DNA of 64,000 bases from Hyphomicrobiales bacterium (GCA_017305555.1 JAFKKM010000010.1:59656-123655), one strand, 5' to 3'. Positions 36,340-45,237 are shown, counted from the stretch's first letter. Notes: generated by a model not told the origin, from the letters alone. Numbers and translations: made by a program.

Positions 36340-37854
36340 ATGGCAATCGATGGCGTAGGCAGCCGAACCTCCTATATCGGCACCTCGATCCTGAATCTGA
36401 AAAGCCAGTTGGACGATTTGCAGGAGCAACTCGCCACCGGCAAGATTTCCAGCACCTATGCGGGGCAGGGCGTCAATCGCGGCCTCGCGGTCGGCCTGCG
36501 CGCGCAGATCAGCGCGTTCGACGCCTATGCCGACACCGCGACCAACATCAACACGCGCATCAACGTCGCCAACCTGTCGCTGCAAGGTCTGGTCGATCTC
36601 AACACGCAGGTGAAGACGGCGGCGAACGGCTCCTCCATCGCACTTGGCACCAACGGACAGACGGCGGGGCAGATCTCCGCGCAGTCGGCTTTCGCCAATG
36701 CCATCGAACTGCTCAACACGCGGTCCGGCGACCGCTATCTGTTTTCCGGCCGCGCCACCGATACGCCGCCGACCGCGACCGCCGACGAAATCCTCAACGG
36801 CAGCGCCGACGGTACCCGCGCCGGACTCTCTCAGGTGATCACCGAGCGCAAGACCGCCGATCTCGGTGCGAGCGGCATGGGGCGGCTGAATATGTCCGGC
36901 GTCGGCGTGTCGCCGATCACACTGGCCGAGGACGCTGCTCCGTCGGTGTTCGGCCTCAAGCTGAGCGCGGTGAGTTCGACATTGACCGGTGCGACGGTGA
37001 CGGGGCCGACGGGCAGCCCGCCGGGCATCTCGGTCGATCTCAACGGCGTCAATCCGAATGAGGGCGACAAGCTCTCCGTCACCTTCAACCTGCCGGACGG
37101 CACCAGTGAAAACGTGACGCTGACCGCGACGACGAAATCGCCGCCGCAACCCGGCGAATTTCTGATCGGCGCGACCGCCGCCGATACCAGCGACAACCTG
37201 CAAGGCGCGTTGCAGAGTGGCGTGAAGACGCTGGCGAACACAGCGCTGGTGGCAGCGTCGGCCGTGGCGGCGTCGAACAGTTTCTTCGGCTCGCCGCCGC
37301 AGCGCGTCGATACCTCCGGCGGGCCGCTGGATTCCGCGACCGGCCTCGTCGATGGCACGCCGGCCAACACCATCTCGTGGTACACCGGCGAGCCGGCGCA
37401 AGGCCCAACGGATTCCGCGCGCGGCACGGCGGTCGGAAAGATCGATCAGTCGATCACTGTGCAATACGGCGCGCGCGCCAACGAGGATGCGTTCCGCGTG
37501 CAGTTGCAGAACATCGCGGTCTATGCCGCGGTGACCACATCGGCCACCGATCCCTATGCCAGCGGGCAGGTTACCGCGTTGAGCCAGCGTGTGGCGCTGA
37601 ATCTGTCGCCGCAGCAGGGCGTGCAGACCATTCAGGACATTCAGGCCGACTTCGCCGGCGCGCAGACCGCGATGAAATCGGCGGGCGATCGTCAGGCGCA
37701 GGTCAAGACCATGACGCAGACGATGCTGGATTCCATCGAGGGCGTTTCGCCAGAAGAAACCGCGACGAAAATCCTCGCGTTGCAGACCAGCCTGTCCGCG
37801 TCGTACCAGACCACCGCGATGATGTATCAGCTCAGCCTGGCGAAGTTTCTCTAA
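36340..37854 (+). CDS. flgL: Hook-filament junction protein FlgL (HAP3)
   Basis: A 504-residue flagellin-like junction protein. The N-terminus reads SYIGTSILNLKSQLDDLQEQ and LATGKISSTYAGQGVNRGLA, as in alphaproteobacterial FlgL, and the C-terminal helix ends YQTTAMMYQLSLAKFL. It is much longer than enteric FlgL (about 317 residues); the extra length is a beta-rich middle (about 190-400) with many Thr, Gly and Pro residues. It is the third gene of the flgE unit. A family B repeat lies 28 bp after the stop, before the convergent flbT. Confidence 0.92.
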   Translation: MAIDGVGSRTSYIGTSILNLKSQLDDLQEQLATGKISSTYAGQGVNRGLAVGLRAQISAFDAYADTATNINTRINVANLSLQGLVDLNTQVKTAANGSSIALGTNGQTAGQISAQSAFANAIELLNTRSGDRYLFSGRATDTPPTATADEILNGSADGTRAGLSQVITERKTADLGASGMGRLNMSGVGVSPITLAEDAAPSVFGLKLSAVSSTLTGATVTGPTGSPPGISVDLNGVNPNEGDKLSVTFNLPDGTSENVTLTATTKSPPQPGEFLIGATAADTSDNLQGALQSGVKTLANTALVAASAVAASNSFFGSPPQRVDTSGGPLDSATGLVDGTPANTISWYTGEPAQGPTDSARGTAVGKIDQSITVQYGARANEDAFRVQLQNIAVYAAVTTSATDPYASGQVTALSQRVALNLSPQQGVQTIQDIQADFAGAQTAMKSAGDRQAQVKTMTQTMLDSIEGVSPEETATKILALQTSLSASYQTTAMMYQLSLAKFL

Positions 37855-37881
37855 GGGCTTGGGGGCATCGTAAGAGACTTC

Positions 37882-37965
37882 GTCATTGCGAGCGAAGCGA
37901 AGCAATCCAGCAGGCCACGAAGCAAGAGCTGGATTGCTTCGTCGCTAACGCTCCTCGCAATGACG
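37882..37965. repeat. Palindromic repeat family B, copy 4
   Basis: Arms GTCATTGCGAGCGAAGCGAA and CTCCTCGCAATGACG around CAGGCCACGAAGCAAGAG. It lies between the convergent flgL and flbT genes. Confidence 0.9.
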
Positions 37966-37988
37966 GCGTGTATCCTCTAGCGAAAACC

Positions 37989-38414
37989 TCAAGCCGACTT
38001 GCGTTCGGCCTGTTGTTCCCGCAACTGGCGTGCGTCGTCGAGCAGCTTGGCCTCGTGCGCGATCAGTTTCCGGGCTTCCTTCAGCGCGTGATAGAGGTCA
38101 CCGTTGAGGATGTGATTGTTGATGGCCTCGATGAACGGCCACGAGCTCGGCGCGGCGCTGATGAGATCCTTGATCAGGCTGAAGTAGGCCGGGTGATGCG
38201 CCATCGGGTCCGGCGCGAGATACATCAACTGTACCGCGAGATAGATCAGCTTGGCTGGCGTGTCGGCGGTCTCCGGTGTCAGAATGTCCTTCTCGCGCAG
38301 GATCGGAATGCGATCGCCTTCGATCAACAGCTTAGCGCGCTGATCGGTGTTGGTGATGACGCAGGCGCCGATGATGATCCGCTCGTGTGGGCGAAGTTCG
38401 ACCTTCAGCGCCAT
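37989..38414 (-). CDS. flbT: Flagellin synthesis regulator FlbT
   Basis: A 141-residue protein with the FlbT opening MALKVELRPHERIIIGACVI and the middle REKDILTPETADTPAKLIYL. In Caulobacter, FlbT binds the 5' leader of flagellin mRNA and blocks translation until the hook is complete; in some other genera it activates. Here it is on the opposite strand to the flagellin gene, which it faces across a 356-bp shared promoter region. FlaF, its usual partner, lies on the far side of fliC. It probably acts in the same way but this is inferred from family. Confidence 0.93.
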   Translation of the reverse strand: MALKVELRPHERIIIGACVITNTDQRAKLLIEGDRIPILREKDILTPETADTPAKLIYLAVQLMYLAPDPMAHHPAYFSLIKDLISAAPSSWPFIEAINNHILNGDLYHALKEARKLIAHEAKLLDDARQLREQQAERKSA

Positions 38415-38522
38415 GCCGCTCTCCTGTTGTTGTGTCGCGAAACCGGTGACGTGAGCGACGCCGTTAGCAAACTGAAACGGCGTCCGTATTCAAACCGACA
38501 ACACGATCCTTTCCGATCATGG

Positions 38523-38537
38523 TTAACGGCGGGTTAA
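38523..38537. promoter_or_regulatory. CtrA-type box between flbT and fliC
   Basis: TTAACGGCGGGTTAA is TTAA-N7-TTAA with the extra C after each TTAA half seen in strong CtrA sites. It is 109 bp upstream of the flbT start and 234 bp upstream of the fliC start. The 38415-38770 gap holds no gene; its right half (near 38680-38700) is A/T-rich and probably contains the flagellin promoter. Confidence 0.6.
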
Positions 38538-38770
38538 CGCCGGCCATGCGCGGCAACTCATCGACGGCGGAATATACAACGTTCGCAAGGGCATCGTCGC
38601 GGCAAGCGGCATCGCGACGCGCGAAGCACGCTGACATTGCCAGGCGGATCGATCGAAATGCGCCGGTTCGTTTCATGTTTTTTTAGAGTCTTGGCTCCAG
38701 TGTGCCGGAGTTGTCCGATGGAAAAGATCGGCGATACGCACACTCTCGTTCACACCAGAAAGGTATGACA

Positions 38771-40354
38771 ATGTCAGGTATCGTTCTCTCGGCGTCCGTG
38801 CGCCAGAACCTCCTCTCCCTCCAGTCCACCGCCGATCTGCTCTCCACCACGCAGAACCGTCTTGCCACCGGCAACAAGGTCAACTCGGCGCTCGACAATC
38901 CGACCAACTTCTTCACCGCGCAGGGCCTGAACAACCGCGCCAGCGACATCAACAACCTGCTGGACTCGATCGGCAACGGCGTGCAGGTGCTCCAGGCCGC
39001 CAACACCGGCATCACCTCGATCCAGAAGCTGGTCGACACCGCGAAGTCGATCGCCAACCAGGCGCTGCAGACGCCGTCGGGCTATTCGAAGTCGACAGCG
39101 ACGAGCGCCGCTCTTGCGAGCAATGCGACCGCCGATAATCTGCTCGGCGCCGATACGGCCGCGAAGGTGGTCGGAACCTCGGTCACCAATCTTGCAACGG
39201 CCTCGGACGTCTCGACGGCGGCTGGCGGTGGCTTCGCCAACGGCGACACTCTGATCGTCAACGGTAAGACCATCACGTTCTCGTCCGCTGCTGGCGCAAC
39301 GACTGCGACCACGACCGATGCTGTCACTGGCAACGTCACCGTCAACATGGACTACAACGACGGCACCGCCAAAAAGGCGACCACCACCGACCTTATGAGC
39401 TCGATTGCTGGCGCCATCGGCGGAGGCGCCACCGCAGCGATCGCTACCAACGTCGTCACAATCACGGCCGGAAACAATAACGACAGCATCACGCTGGGCG
39501 GCACTGCGCTGAGCAAGTTGGGACTGACTGCCGGATCGAAATCCGCCACGTCGACGCACGCTGGTGAAGCCATCACCATCGGATCGGTCGATGGTAGCGC
39601 AGCTCAGACCATCACGTTCGGAACTGCGGCTGGCCAGGTCAATACTCTCGCCGACTTGAACACCAAGCTCGCCGCGAGCAATTTGACCGCCTCTCTCGGC
39701 ACCGACGGCAAGCTGACGTTCGCCACGACGAACGATCACGCATCGTTCGATCTGTCCAAGACTCCGAGCGTATTCTCGGGGACCGCCACCACCGGATTCC
39801 TTGGCAGTCTGACGGCTGCGGGACCGTCGCCGGACAACAACTCGCTGGCGACCCGTGCGAGCCTTGTTGCCCAGTACAATCAGGTCATCGACCAGATCAA
39901 GACGACCGCGCAGGACGCGTCCTTCAACGGCGTCAATCTGCTGAACGGCGACCAGCTCAAGCTGGTGTTCAACGAAACCGGCAAGTCCACCCTGACCATC
40001 CAGGGCGTCACCTTCGACCCGACCGGCCTCGGCCTGTCGAGCCTCAAGGCGGGCACCGATTTCCTCGACAACGCCTCGACCAACAAGGTTCTGGACTCGC
40101 TCAACAACGCGTCGAGCACGCTGCGCTCGCAAGCTTCGAGCTTCGGTTCGAACCTCTCGATCGTGCAGATCCGTCAGGACTTCAACAAGAACCTGATCAA
40201 CGTGCTGCAGACCGGCTCGTCCAATCTGACGCTGGCCGACACCAACGAGGAAGCGGCGAACAGCCAGGCGCTGTCGACCCGCCAGTCGATCGCGGTGTCC
40301 GCGCTGGCGCTGGCGAATCAGTCGAACCAGAGCGTGCTGCAGCTGCTCCGCTAA
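38771..40354 (+). CDS. fliC: Flagellin
   Basis: A 527-residue flagellin. The conserved D0/D1 N-terminus is SGIVLSASVRQNLLSLQSTA and then DLLSTTQNRLATGNKVNSAL. The C-terminal D1/D0 region ends ALSTRQSIAVSALALANQSN with QSVLQLLR. The middle (about 105-400) is a Thr/Ala/Gly-rich variable part. The ATG at 38771 has GAAAGG 7 nt upstream; an ATG two codons earlier has no room for a ribosome site. It is the only flagellin gene in the window, is transcribed alone and has a strong terminator. FlbT and FlaF probably control it after transcription. Confidence 0.96.
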   Translation: MSGIVLSASVRQNLLSLQSTADLLSTTQNRLATGNKVNSALDNPTNFFTAQGLNNRASDINNLLDSIGNGVQVLQAANTGITSIQKLVDTAKSIANQALQTPSGYSKSTATSAALASNATADNLLGADTAAKVVGTSVTNLATASDVSTAAGGGFANGDTLIVNGKTITFSSAAGATTATTTDAVTGNVTVNMDYNDGTAKKATTTDLMSSIAGAIGGGATAAIATNVVTITAGNNNDSITLGGTALSKLGLTAGSKSATSTHAGEAITIGSVDGSAAQTITFGTAAGQVNTLADLNTKLAASNLTASLGTDGKLTFATTNDHASFDLSKTPSVFSGTATTGFLGSLTAAGPSPDNNSLATRASLVAQYNQVIDQIKTTAQDASFNGVNLLNGDQLKLVFNETGKSTLTIQGVTFDPTGLGLSSLKAGTDFLDNASTNKVLDSLNNASSTLRSQASSFGSNLSIVQIRQDFNKNLINVLQTGSSNLTLADTNEEAANSQALSTRQSIAVSALALANQSNQSVLQLLR

Positions 40355-40378
40355 GCAAAGCCAATTTACGCAAGACGG

Positions 40379-40406
40379 AAACGGCGGGGGAAACCCCGCC
40401 GTTTTT
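40379..40406 (+). terminator. Rho-independent terminator of fliC
   Basis: ACGGCGGGG-GAAA-CCCCGCCGT followed by TTTTGC: a 9-bp perfect GC stem with a tetraloop and T-run, 27 bp after the flagellin stop. Confidence 0.95.
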
Positions 40407-40434
40407 GCTTTCGTAAGGCACATCAACACGAAGG

Positions 40435-40560
40435 TCGTCGTCCCTGCGAAGGCAGGGACCCATACGCCGTGTCGTCGCGGCATGACGCGGCGATGGTTGC
40501 AAGGTCGTTACCGGATCGCAGATGTCAGGGGTTATAGGTCCCTGCCTTCGCAGGGACGAC
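40435..40560. repeat. Palindromic repeat family A, copy 5
   Basis: End hairpins CGTCCCTGCGAAGGCAGGGA and GTCCCTGCCTTCGCAGGGAC; the core starts CGCCGTGTCG and ends CAGGGGTTATAGG. It lies in the 421-bp gap 40355-40775 between fliC and flaF. The rest of that gap is the flaF upstream region, with an ATGGTAACCAT palindrome at 40697-40707. Confidence 0.9.
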
Positions 40561-40775
40561 TCCGAGGATGGCTTGATGGCGCTGTAACCGTCATGCTTTG
40601 AAATTCGTCGCTTCGCTTCTCGCGATTGCGGTTTCGTTTGATCGTCCGTCCCTAAATGAAAACCGAGTGCCCGGTTTCCGTCACAGTTGAAAATGAATGG
40701 TAACCATATCTAAACGCGAGCGTACTAAAGTAGTGCCGTGTCTGCCTGTTTCAGCGAATCCCATTGAGGTCGTGA

Positions 40776-41141
40776 ATGTCCAACGCCGCTTCCGCTTATG
40801 CCCGCACGTCGCAAACCACTGCTTCCCCCCGTGAGATCGAGGCACAAGCGCTCCTGAAGGCGGCCCGACAGCTGCAAGAGGTGCAGGCGAACTGGACCGG
40901 CCCCGACAAGAACATGCACGATGCATTGCTGTTCAACCGCCGTCTGTGGTCGATCTTCATGGGGGCGGTCGGGAGCAACGAAAGCGAGCAGACGCTGGAG
41001 ATCCGTCAGAACATTACCAACATCGGCATTTTCGTGCTGAAGCAGACGGTCGAGATGCAGACCAATCCCGATCCGGCGAAACTGAAATCGCTGATCGACA
41101 TCAACTGCAATCTTGCCGCCGGCCTGTCCGGCCGCGCCTGA
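40776..41141 (+). CDS. flaF: Flagellar biosynthesis regulator FlaF
   Basis: A 121-residue FlaF. The family segments ASAYARTSQTTASPREIEAQ, NMHDALLFNRRLWSIFMGAV and FVLKQTVEMQTNP are present. In Caulobacter FlaF is needed for flagellin translation and secretion and opposes FlbT. The ATG at 40776 follows GAGGTCGTGA. It begins a likely two-gene unit with the uncharacterised gene 17 bp downstream. Confidence 0.94.
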   Translation: MSNAASAYARTSQTTASPREIEAQALLKAARQLQEVQANWTGPDKNMHDALLFNRRLWSIFMGAVGSNESEQTLEIRQNITNIGIFVLKQTVEMQTNPDPAKLKSLIDINCNLAAGLSGRA

Positions 41142-41158
41142 CGCCGCTGGACGACGCC

Positions 41159-41521
41159 ATGGCCGATCTCTGGAACATCATCTCGTCGAATTACATCACG
41201 GTGGGCGGCGCGGTGCCGTCCAACTCGAAATACGTGGCGGTCGATCCCGAGGCGTTCGAGGGAAGCTGGAAGGGCAAGTACGCCAACGGTACCTCGTTCG
41301 ACGTCTCGATCTCGAACGTCAACGGCTTCCGCGCCAAGGTGAAGTATCTCAGCGGCAGCACGATCAAGTATCAGGACGTGCTGATCCGTGACAGTTCGTT
41401 TCGGATCGGCGATTCCAAGTTCATGCTGACTGGCAACAACAAGGCCCAGATTGCCACCGTGGTGACGAACCCGGTCACCGGCACCTCGACGCTGGAAAAG
41501 GCCGCCGCGACGCGGGGGTGA
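41159..41521 (+). CDS. Unknown protein in the flaF transcription unit
   Basis: A 120-residue protein without signal peptide or membrane helix. It begins MADLWNIISSNYITVGGAVP, has a Trp/Gly/Lys region (FEGSWKGKYANGTSFDVSIS) and is predicted mostly beta, like a small barrel. It is not recognised as a named family. The start 17 bp after the flaF stop suggests co-transcription and a link to flagellin handling or a flagellar surface role, but there is no direct evidence. It ends 84 bp before a family A repeat. Confidence 0.8.
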   Translation: MADLWNIISSNYITVGGAVPSNSKYVAVDPEAFEGSWKGKYANGTSFDVSISNVNGFRAKVKYLSGSTIKYQDVLIRDSSFRIGDSKFMLTGNNKAQIATVVTNPVTGTSTLEKAAATRG

Positions 41522-41604
41522 GCTTCGTGACGCGGGCGGGAGGCGGCATTCTTTATGCTGTCTCGTGATGCCGTCTTGTGCGAACGCCGCCACCACGCTC
41601 TCGG

Positions 41605-41730
41605 CGTCGTCCCCGCGCAGGAGGGGACCCATAACCCCTGGCCTCGATGAGTATCGTAAGCGCAAGCGACAACCGCTTTCCGCATCACTTCCGCTGCGGC
41701 GTATGGGTCCCCGCCTGCGCGGGGACGACG
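41605..41730. repeat. Palindromic repeat family A, copy 6 (reverse orientation)
   Basis: The left side reads ACCCATAACCCCTGGC and the right side GCGGCGTATGGGTCC, the inverted core. It lies between the convergent genes ending at 41521 and 41780. Confidence 0.9.
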
Positions 41731-41779
41731 GTTTCGGGTTGTAGGGCCTTCTGTTCAATATTTTTTCGAACGGACCGCC

Positions 41780-42145
41780 TCACGCCGTCCTGTCGGCGGC
41801 GGGCTCGCGCAACTGTTCGTCCTTGAGCATGTCCATCGCGCGGAAGTAAGCGCGGCGGCGCAGCATCGCTTCGTCGGGGAATTGCCGCACCACGATGCTC
41901 GTGCGGTTGTCGACCACCTGATACACCATCGATGCGGCGTCGCGATCGAAGATGGTCTGATGCGACGTGCCGGCGTTGCCGCCGGATGAATCGTTACGGA
42001 CGTGCGCGGACACATCCGCCGCCGTAATCGTCTGGCTGGCGGGGAGTTGCGTAGCGACGGCATCGCGCGCGGCGTCGTTGGCAGGTTGCACAAACGAAAC
42101 CGCGACTGGCGCGGCAGCCGGCTTGATGTTGAAATCCATACCCAT
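41780..42145 (-). CDS. FlaG-like flagellar cluster protein
   Basis: A 121-residue protein. The N-terminal 75 residues are low in structure (MGMDFNIKPAAAPVAVSFVQ). The C-terminal part SMVYQVVDNRTSIVVRQFPD matches the FlaG pattern of a short beta hairpin followed by RQFPDE, and ends RRRAYFRAMDMLKDEQL. FlaG proteins influence filament length, but the match is short, so the assignment is tentative. The ATG at 42145 has AGGAGG 6 nt upstream. It is transcribed alone on the minus strand. Confidence 0.6.
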   Translation of the reverse strand: MGMDFNIKPAAAPVAVSFVQPANDAARDAVATQLPASQTITAADVSAHVRNDSSGGNAGTSHQTIFDRDAASMVYQVVDNRTSIVVRQFPDEAMLRRRAYFRAMDMLKDEQLREPAADRTA

Positions 42146-42334
42146 GGCAGCCTCCTGGCTTCCGGTGAGTCAAATCCCAACCCCTCCCTGGTGGCAACCC
42201 TATCCGGCGCTTCTCAACGTCGCGTTAGGGAACGCGATGAACGTGCGGCTTCGATATTTGTCATGGTTTGATTCAAATGCGCGGCGTTGGCGTCGCGCGT
42301 GGCGAGGATGAAATGAAGGACTAAAAATGTCGGT

Positions 42335-42465
42335 GTCGTCCCCGCGAAGGCGGGGACCCATACGCCGTGTCGTTCGTGATGCAGGCAGTATTCGTGATTT
42401 TTGCGGACTATCGTGCTAACCGCGCCCGCCAGGGGTTATAGGTCCCCGCCTTCGCGGGGACGACG
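42335..42465. repeat. Palindromic repeat family A, copy 7
   Basis: End hairpins CGTCCCCGCGAAGGCGGGGA and CCCCGCCTTCGCGGGG; the core starts CGCCGTGTCG and ends CCAGGGGTTATAGG. It lies in the 394-bp gap 42146-42539, which otherwise holds only the upstream region of the FlaG-like gene. Confidence 0.9.
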
Positions 42466-42539
42466 TTTAGTCTGTGCACAAAATAAACGTCTGATCAGAC
42501 GCTCACGACAACGTCTTCGTACAACTCTCAACCTATCAC

Positions 42540-43019
42540 TCACAGCGACCTGCTCACCGCGAGCGGCGTGATGTGGCGCGGGCCGGGCGTGGCGCGCTGA
42601 CCGTTGGCGGTGTAGGTCTGCGGAATGTTGCGCCGCTGCACCTCGGTGTTGACGCCGCGCACCACGCCTTCGGAGACGGCGTGTGCGGTGGCCAGCACCG
42701 TGAGGTTGACTTGCAGCATCGCGCGAAACGTTTCGTGCTGGCGCTGCAAGGTGGCCAGCAGTTCCGGCGCGACCGCGCGCAGATGCGGCTGGTTCGCCTT
42801 CAATGCGGAGACGAGGTTGACGTAGCGGCGCGATAGCGCGGATTTGTCGGCCTCCAGCGCCATGGCATCGACGACGCGGCCGGCACGCACCAGATCGGTC
42901 TCGCGTTCGACGACGTCGAACAACGCAGCCATCACATCGGCCATCTCGGTTGCGAGCCGTTGCGGATCGACGGCGGATGAAGCCATGGCCGGCGCTTGAG
43001 GGTGCGGAGGACGGTGCAT
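42540..43019 (-). CDS. FlgN-like export chaperone candidate
   Basis: A 159-residue mostly helical protein: EMADVMAALFDVVERETDLV and ALEADKSALSRRYVNLVSAL resemble the long helices of FlgN. In flagellar clusters of this group a FlgN-like gene follows flgJ, as here. FlgN escorts FlgK and FlgL to the export gate. The assignment rests on position and helical pattern. The start at 43019 has GAGG 8 nt upstream; an internal ATG at 42986 is possible. It is the last gene of the flgI-flgJ unit, 15 bp after flgJ. Confidence 0.6.
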   Translation of the reverse strand: MHRPPHPQAPAMASSAVDPQRLATEMADVMAALFDVVERETDLVRAGRVVDAMALEADKSALSRRYVNLVSALKANQPHLRAVAPELLATLQRQHETFRAMLQVNLTVLATAHAVSEGVVRGVNTEVQRRNIPQTYTANGQRATPGPRHITPLAVSRSL

Positions 43020-43034
43020 GAAAGAGCCTCAGGA

Positions 43035-43367
43035 TTAGCCGGCGTTGTTGGCCTGTTGCAGGATCAGGGTGTGATAGACGTCGTTGGAGATACCGATGCC
43101 GCCGGCCTGCGCAAACGAGCGCGCATATTGCTCGGTCTGCATCGCGCGCCACACGCCGGTGCCGGGCGTGTCGCCGAACGGGCCGTCGCCTTTCAGGCCG
43201 CTGGTCATTTGTGAGAACATGGTGTTGAGAAACATCGCCTCGAAATCCTGCGCGGTGGATTTCGCCTTGGCCTGCGCCTGCGGCGAGACGCGGGCGAGCG
43301 CCTGCTCGAAGGCGATGTCACGGGTCGGATGGGTGTTGGCGTGCGCGGCGGGGGCGAAGCCGTTCAT
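43035..43367 (-). CDS. flgJ: Rod-binding protein FlgJ/CheL (no muramidase domain)
   Basis: A 110-residue protein corresponding to the N-terminal rod-binding half of enteric FlgJ: KSTAQDFEAMFLNTMFSQMT and VWRAMQTEQYARSFAQAGGI, then GISNDVYHTLI. The muramidase half is absent, as in Caulobacter CheL and other alphaproteobacteria. The ATG overlaps the flgI stop as TGATG, so translation is coupled. It helps the rod assemble through the murein layer. Confidence 0.9.
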   Translation of the reverse strand: MNGFAPAAHANTHPTRDIAFEQALARVSPQAQAKAKSTAQDFEAMFLNTMFSQMTSGLKGDGPFGDTPGTGVWRAMQTEQYARSFAQAGGIGISNDVYHTLILQQANNAG

Positions 43368-44509
43368 CACATCACCTCGATATCGGCTTCGATCGCGCCG
43401 GCCGCCTTGATGGCTTGCAGGATGCCGATCAGGTCGCGCGGGCCGATGCCGAGGCCGTTGAGGCCATCGACAAGCTGCTGCAACGAGACGCCGTCCTTCA
43501 CCAGCGCCAGCTTCTTGCCGTCCTCCTGCACGCCGACGCGGGTGTTCGGCGTTACCACGGTGCGACCCCGCGACAGCGGGTTGGGCTGGCTGACCTGCGG
43601 GCTCTCGGAAATCGACACGGTGAGGTTGCCTTGCGCGACGGCAACCGTGGCGACGCGCACGTCGCGGCCCATCACGATGATGCCGGAACGCTCGTCGATG
43701 ATGATCTTGGCGACGGTGTCGGGCTCGACCTGCAACTGTTCGATCTCGGTCAGCAGCGCGACCACGTTGCCCTTGAATTCCTTCGGGATCGACAGTTGTA
43801 CGGTGGAGGGATCGATCGGCTCAGCGGTCTTGGTGCCGAGGAAATCGTTCACCGCGGCGGCGATGCGTTTCGCGGTGGTGAAGTCGGCGTTGCGCAGCGC
43901 CAGGCGCACGTTGGGCAGCCGGTTCAATGCGAACTCGATTTCGCGTTCGATGATGGCGCCGTTGACGATGCGGCCGTTGGTCGGCACGCCCTTGGTGACG
44001 CTGGCGGCGGCGCCTTCCGCCGAGAAGCCGCCGATGGCGAGCGAGCCTTGCGCCACCGCGTAGACGTTGCCGTCGGCGCCGAGCAGCGGCGTCACCAGCA
44101 GCGTACCGCCTTGCAGGCTCTTGGCGTCGCCGAGCGCGGAGACGGTGACGTCCATCCGCGTGCCCTGGGTGCCGAAGGCGGGCAGGTTGCCGGTCACCAT
44201 CACCGCGGCGACATTGCCGGTGCGGATGGTGGCGCCGCGGATGTTGACGCCCATGCGCTCCAGCATCGCTTGCAGCGACTGCTTGGTGAAAGGAATGTTG
44301 TTGAGGGTGTCGCCGGTGCCGTTAAGGCCGACGACAAGGCCGTAGCCGATCAACTGGTTCTGGCGCACGCCTTCGACGTTGGCGAGGTCCTTGATGCGCG
44401 AGGTGGCGAAGGCGGCGGTTGAGGGCAACGCCACGCCAAGCGCCAATAGCGCCATGCCGATTGCATGGGCGAGGGCCCGACCGAATCCCGTTTTGCGCAC
44501 GCCTGGCAT
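43367..44509 (-). CDS. flgI: Flagellar P-ring protein FlgI
   Basis: A 380-residue exported protein. The signal peptide is about residues 1-35 (ALPSTAAFA). The family core reads SRIKDLANVEGVRQNQLIGY, then GLVVGLNGTGDTLNN, and later GVQEDGKKLALVKDGVSLQQ. The P ring forms the rod bushing in the murein layer. The ATG at 44509 is chosen because GGGGAG lies 5 nt upstream and the signal peptide starts there; the frame to 44581 crosses the promoter. It is first in a flgI-flgJ-FlgN-like unit behind a sigma-54 promoter. Confidence 0.95.
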   Translation of the reverse strand: MPGVRKTGFGRALAHAIGMALLALGVALPSTAAFATSRIKDLANVEGVRQNQLIGYGLVVGLNGTGDTLNNIPFTKQSLQAMLERMGVNIRGATIRTGNVAAVMVTGNLPAFGTQGTRMDVTVSALGDAKSLQGGTLLVTPLLGADGNVYAVAQGSLAIGGFSAEGAAASVTKGVPTNGRIVNGAIIEREIEFALNRLPNVRLALRNADFTTAKRIAAAVNDFLGTKTAEPIDPSTVQLSIPKEFKGNVVALLTEIEQLQVEPDTVAKIIIDERSGIIVMGRDVRVATVAVAQGNLTVSISESPQVSQPNPLSRGRTVVTPNTRVGVQEDGKKLALVKDGVSLQQLVDGLNGLGIGPRDLIGILQAIKAAGAIEADIEVM

Positions 44510-44581
44510 CGTTGCTCCCCACTGACGCCGTTGCCGGGACACACCCCATGCTCCCCACGAGGTTATCCCGCCGTTAACCAT

Positions 44582-44597
44582 GCGAACCGCGTGCCAG
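44582..44597 (-). promoter_or_regulatory. Sigma-54 (-24/-12) promoter of the flgI unit
   Basis: On the minus strand CTGGCACGCGGTTCGC has the perfect -24 block TGGCACG and a -12 block TCGC (one mismatch to TTGC), with GG and GC 10 bp apart. The predicted start is near 44570, about 60 nt before the flgI ATG. A CtrA half-site TTAACCAT (44574-44581) lies directly over the start region. Confidence 0.8.
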
Positions 44598-44710
44598 TTC
44601 GAAATGCTCGATAAGCCTTTGATGGGATTGATTTGTTCTTCGGAGAGGGGTGCGGGAGCCGGGGCCGGGCCAAGGCGAAACTGCCGCCATCGGTAAATTT
44701 TGCCGGGTCG

Positions 44711-44725
44711 TTTACCGGCTGTTAA
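44711..44725 (+). promoter_or_regulatory. CtrA-like box upstream of fliX
   Basis: TTTACCGGCTGTTAA, followed by CCA, is TTTA-N7-TTAA: one mismatch to the CtrA consensus. It ends 51 bp before the fliX ATG. In Caulobacter fliX is itself CtrA-controlled, which fits. Confidence 0.5.
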
Positions 44726-44776
44726 CCACGTCGCATCCAGTGTTCCATCCGGAGAAAACCTCCGTGGAATGACACC

Positions 44777-45187
44777 ATGCGCATTTATGGACCCAACGGG
44801 ACGACCCTCGGCACACCGGCCGGCGCGGCACGGCGGAGCAACAGCAGCGGCTTCGTGCTGCCGGACATGGGTGGAGCGCCGGAAGCACGACCGGCGACGG
44901 CGCCGAAAGCGGCCGCCGGCATCGACGCGCTATTGGCTTTGCAGGGCATTGAGGACCCGACCGAGCGACGCAAGCGTTCGGTGCGGCGCGGGCGAGGCGC
45001 GCTGGATGCGCTCGACGATCTCAAGATCGGATTGCTGTCGGGCTCGCTCGACAACGCGACCGTGATGCGCCTGCGCGACGCCGCCGCCAACCTCAAGGAA
45101 ACCTCCGGCGATCCCGGCCTCGATGCCGTGCTGTCGGAAATCGAATTGCGGGTCGAGGTCGAGTTGGCGAAGGCGGGACGGACTTAG
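44777..45187 (+). CDS. fliX: Flagellar assembly regulator FliX
   Basis: A 136-residue FliX: N-terminus MRIYGPNGT, then SSGFVLPDM, GIDALLALQGIEDPTERRKR, and ALDALDDLKIGLLSGSLDNA near the middle. In Caulobacter FliX is a trans-acting partner of FlbD, coupling early basal-body assembly to sigma-54 transcription of hook and rod genes. The three sigma-54 promoters in this window give it plausible targets. FlbD itself is not here. It is monocistronic and convergent with the HxlR gene, with a family A repeat between. Confidence 0.93.
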   Translation: MRIYGPNGTTLGTPAGAARRSNSSGFVLPDMGGAPEARPATAPKAAAGIDALLALQGIEDPTERRKRSVRRGRGALDALDDLKIGLLSGSLDNATVMRLRDAAANLKETSGDPGLDAVLSEIELRVEVELAKAGRT

Positions 45188-45237
45188 CTGAAGAGTTTCG
45201 CCTAAGAGGTTGATTAGAATCGCAGAACAAACTTCAC

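Noticed and set aside
38691..38706. TTGGCTCCAGTGTGCC before fliC as a sigma-54 promoter
   Set aside because: The GG to GC spacing is 9, not 10, and the -24 block is TGGCTCC rather than TGGCACG.
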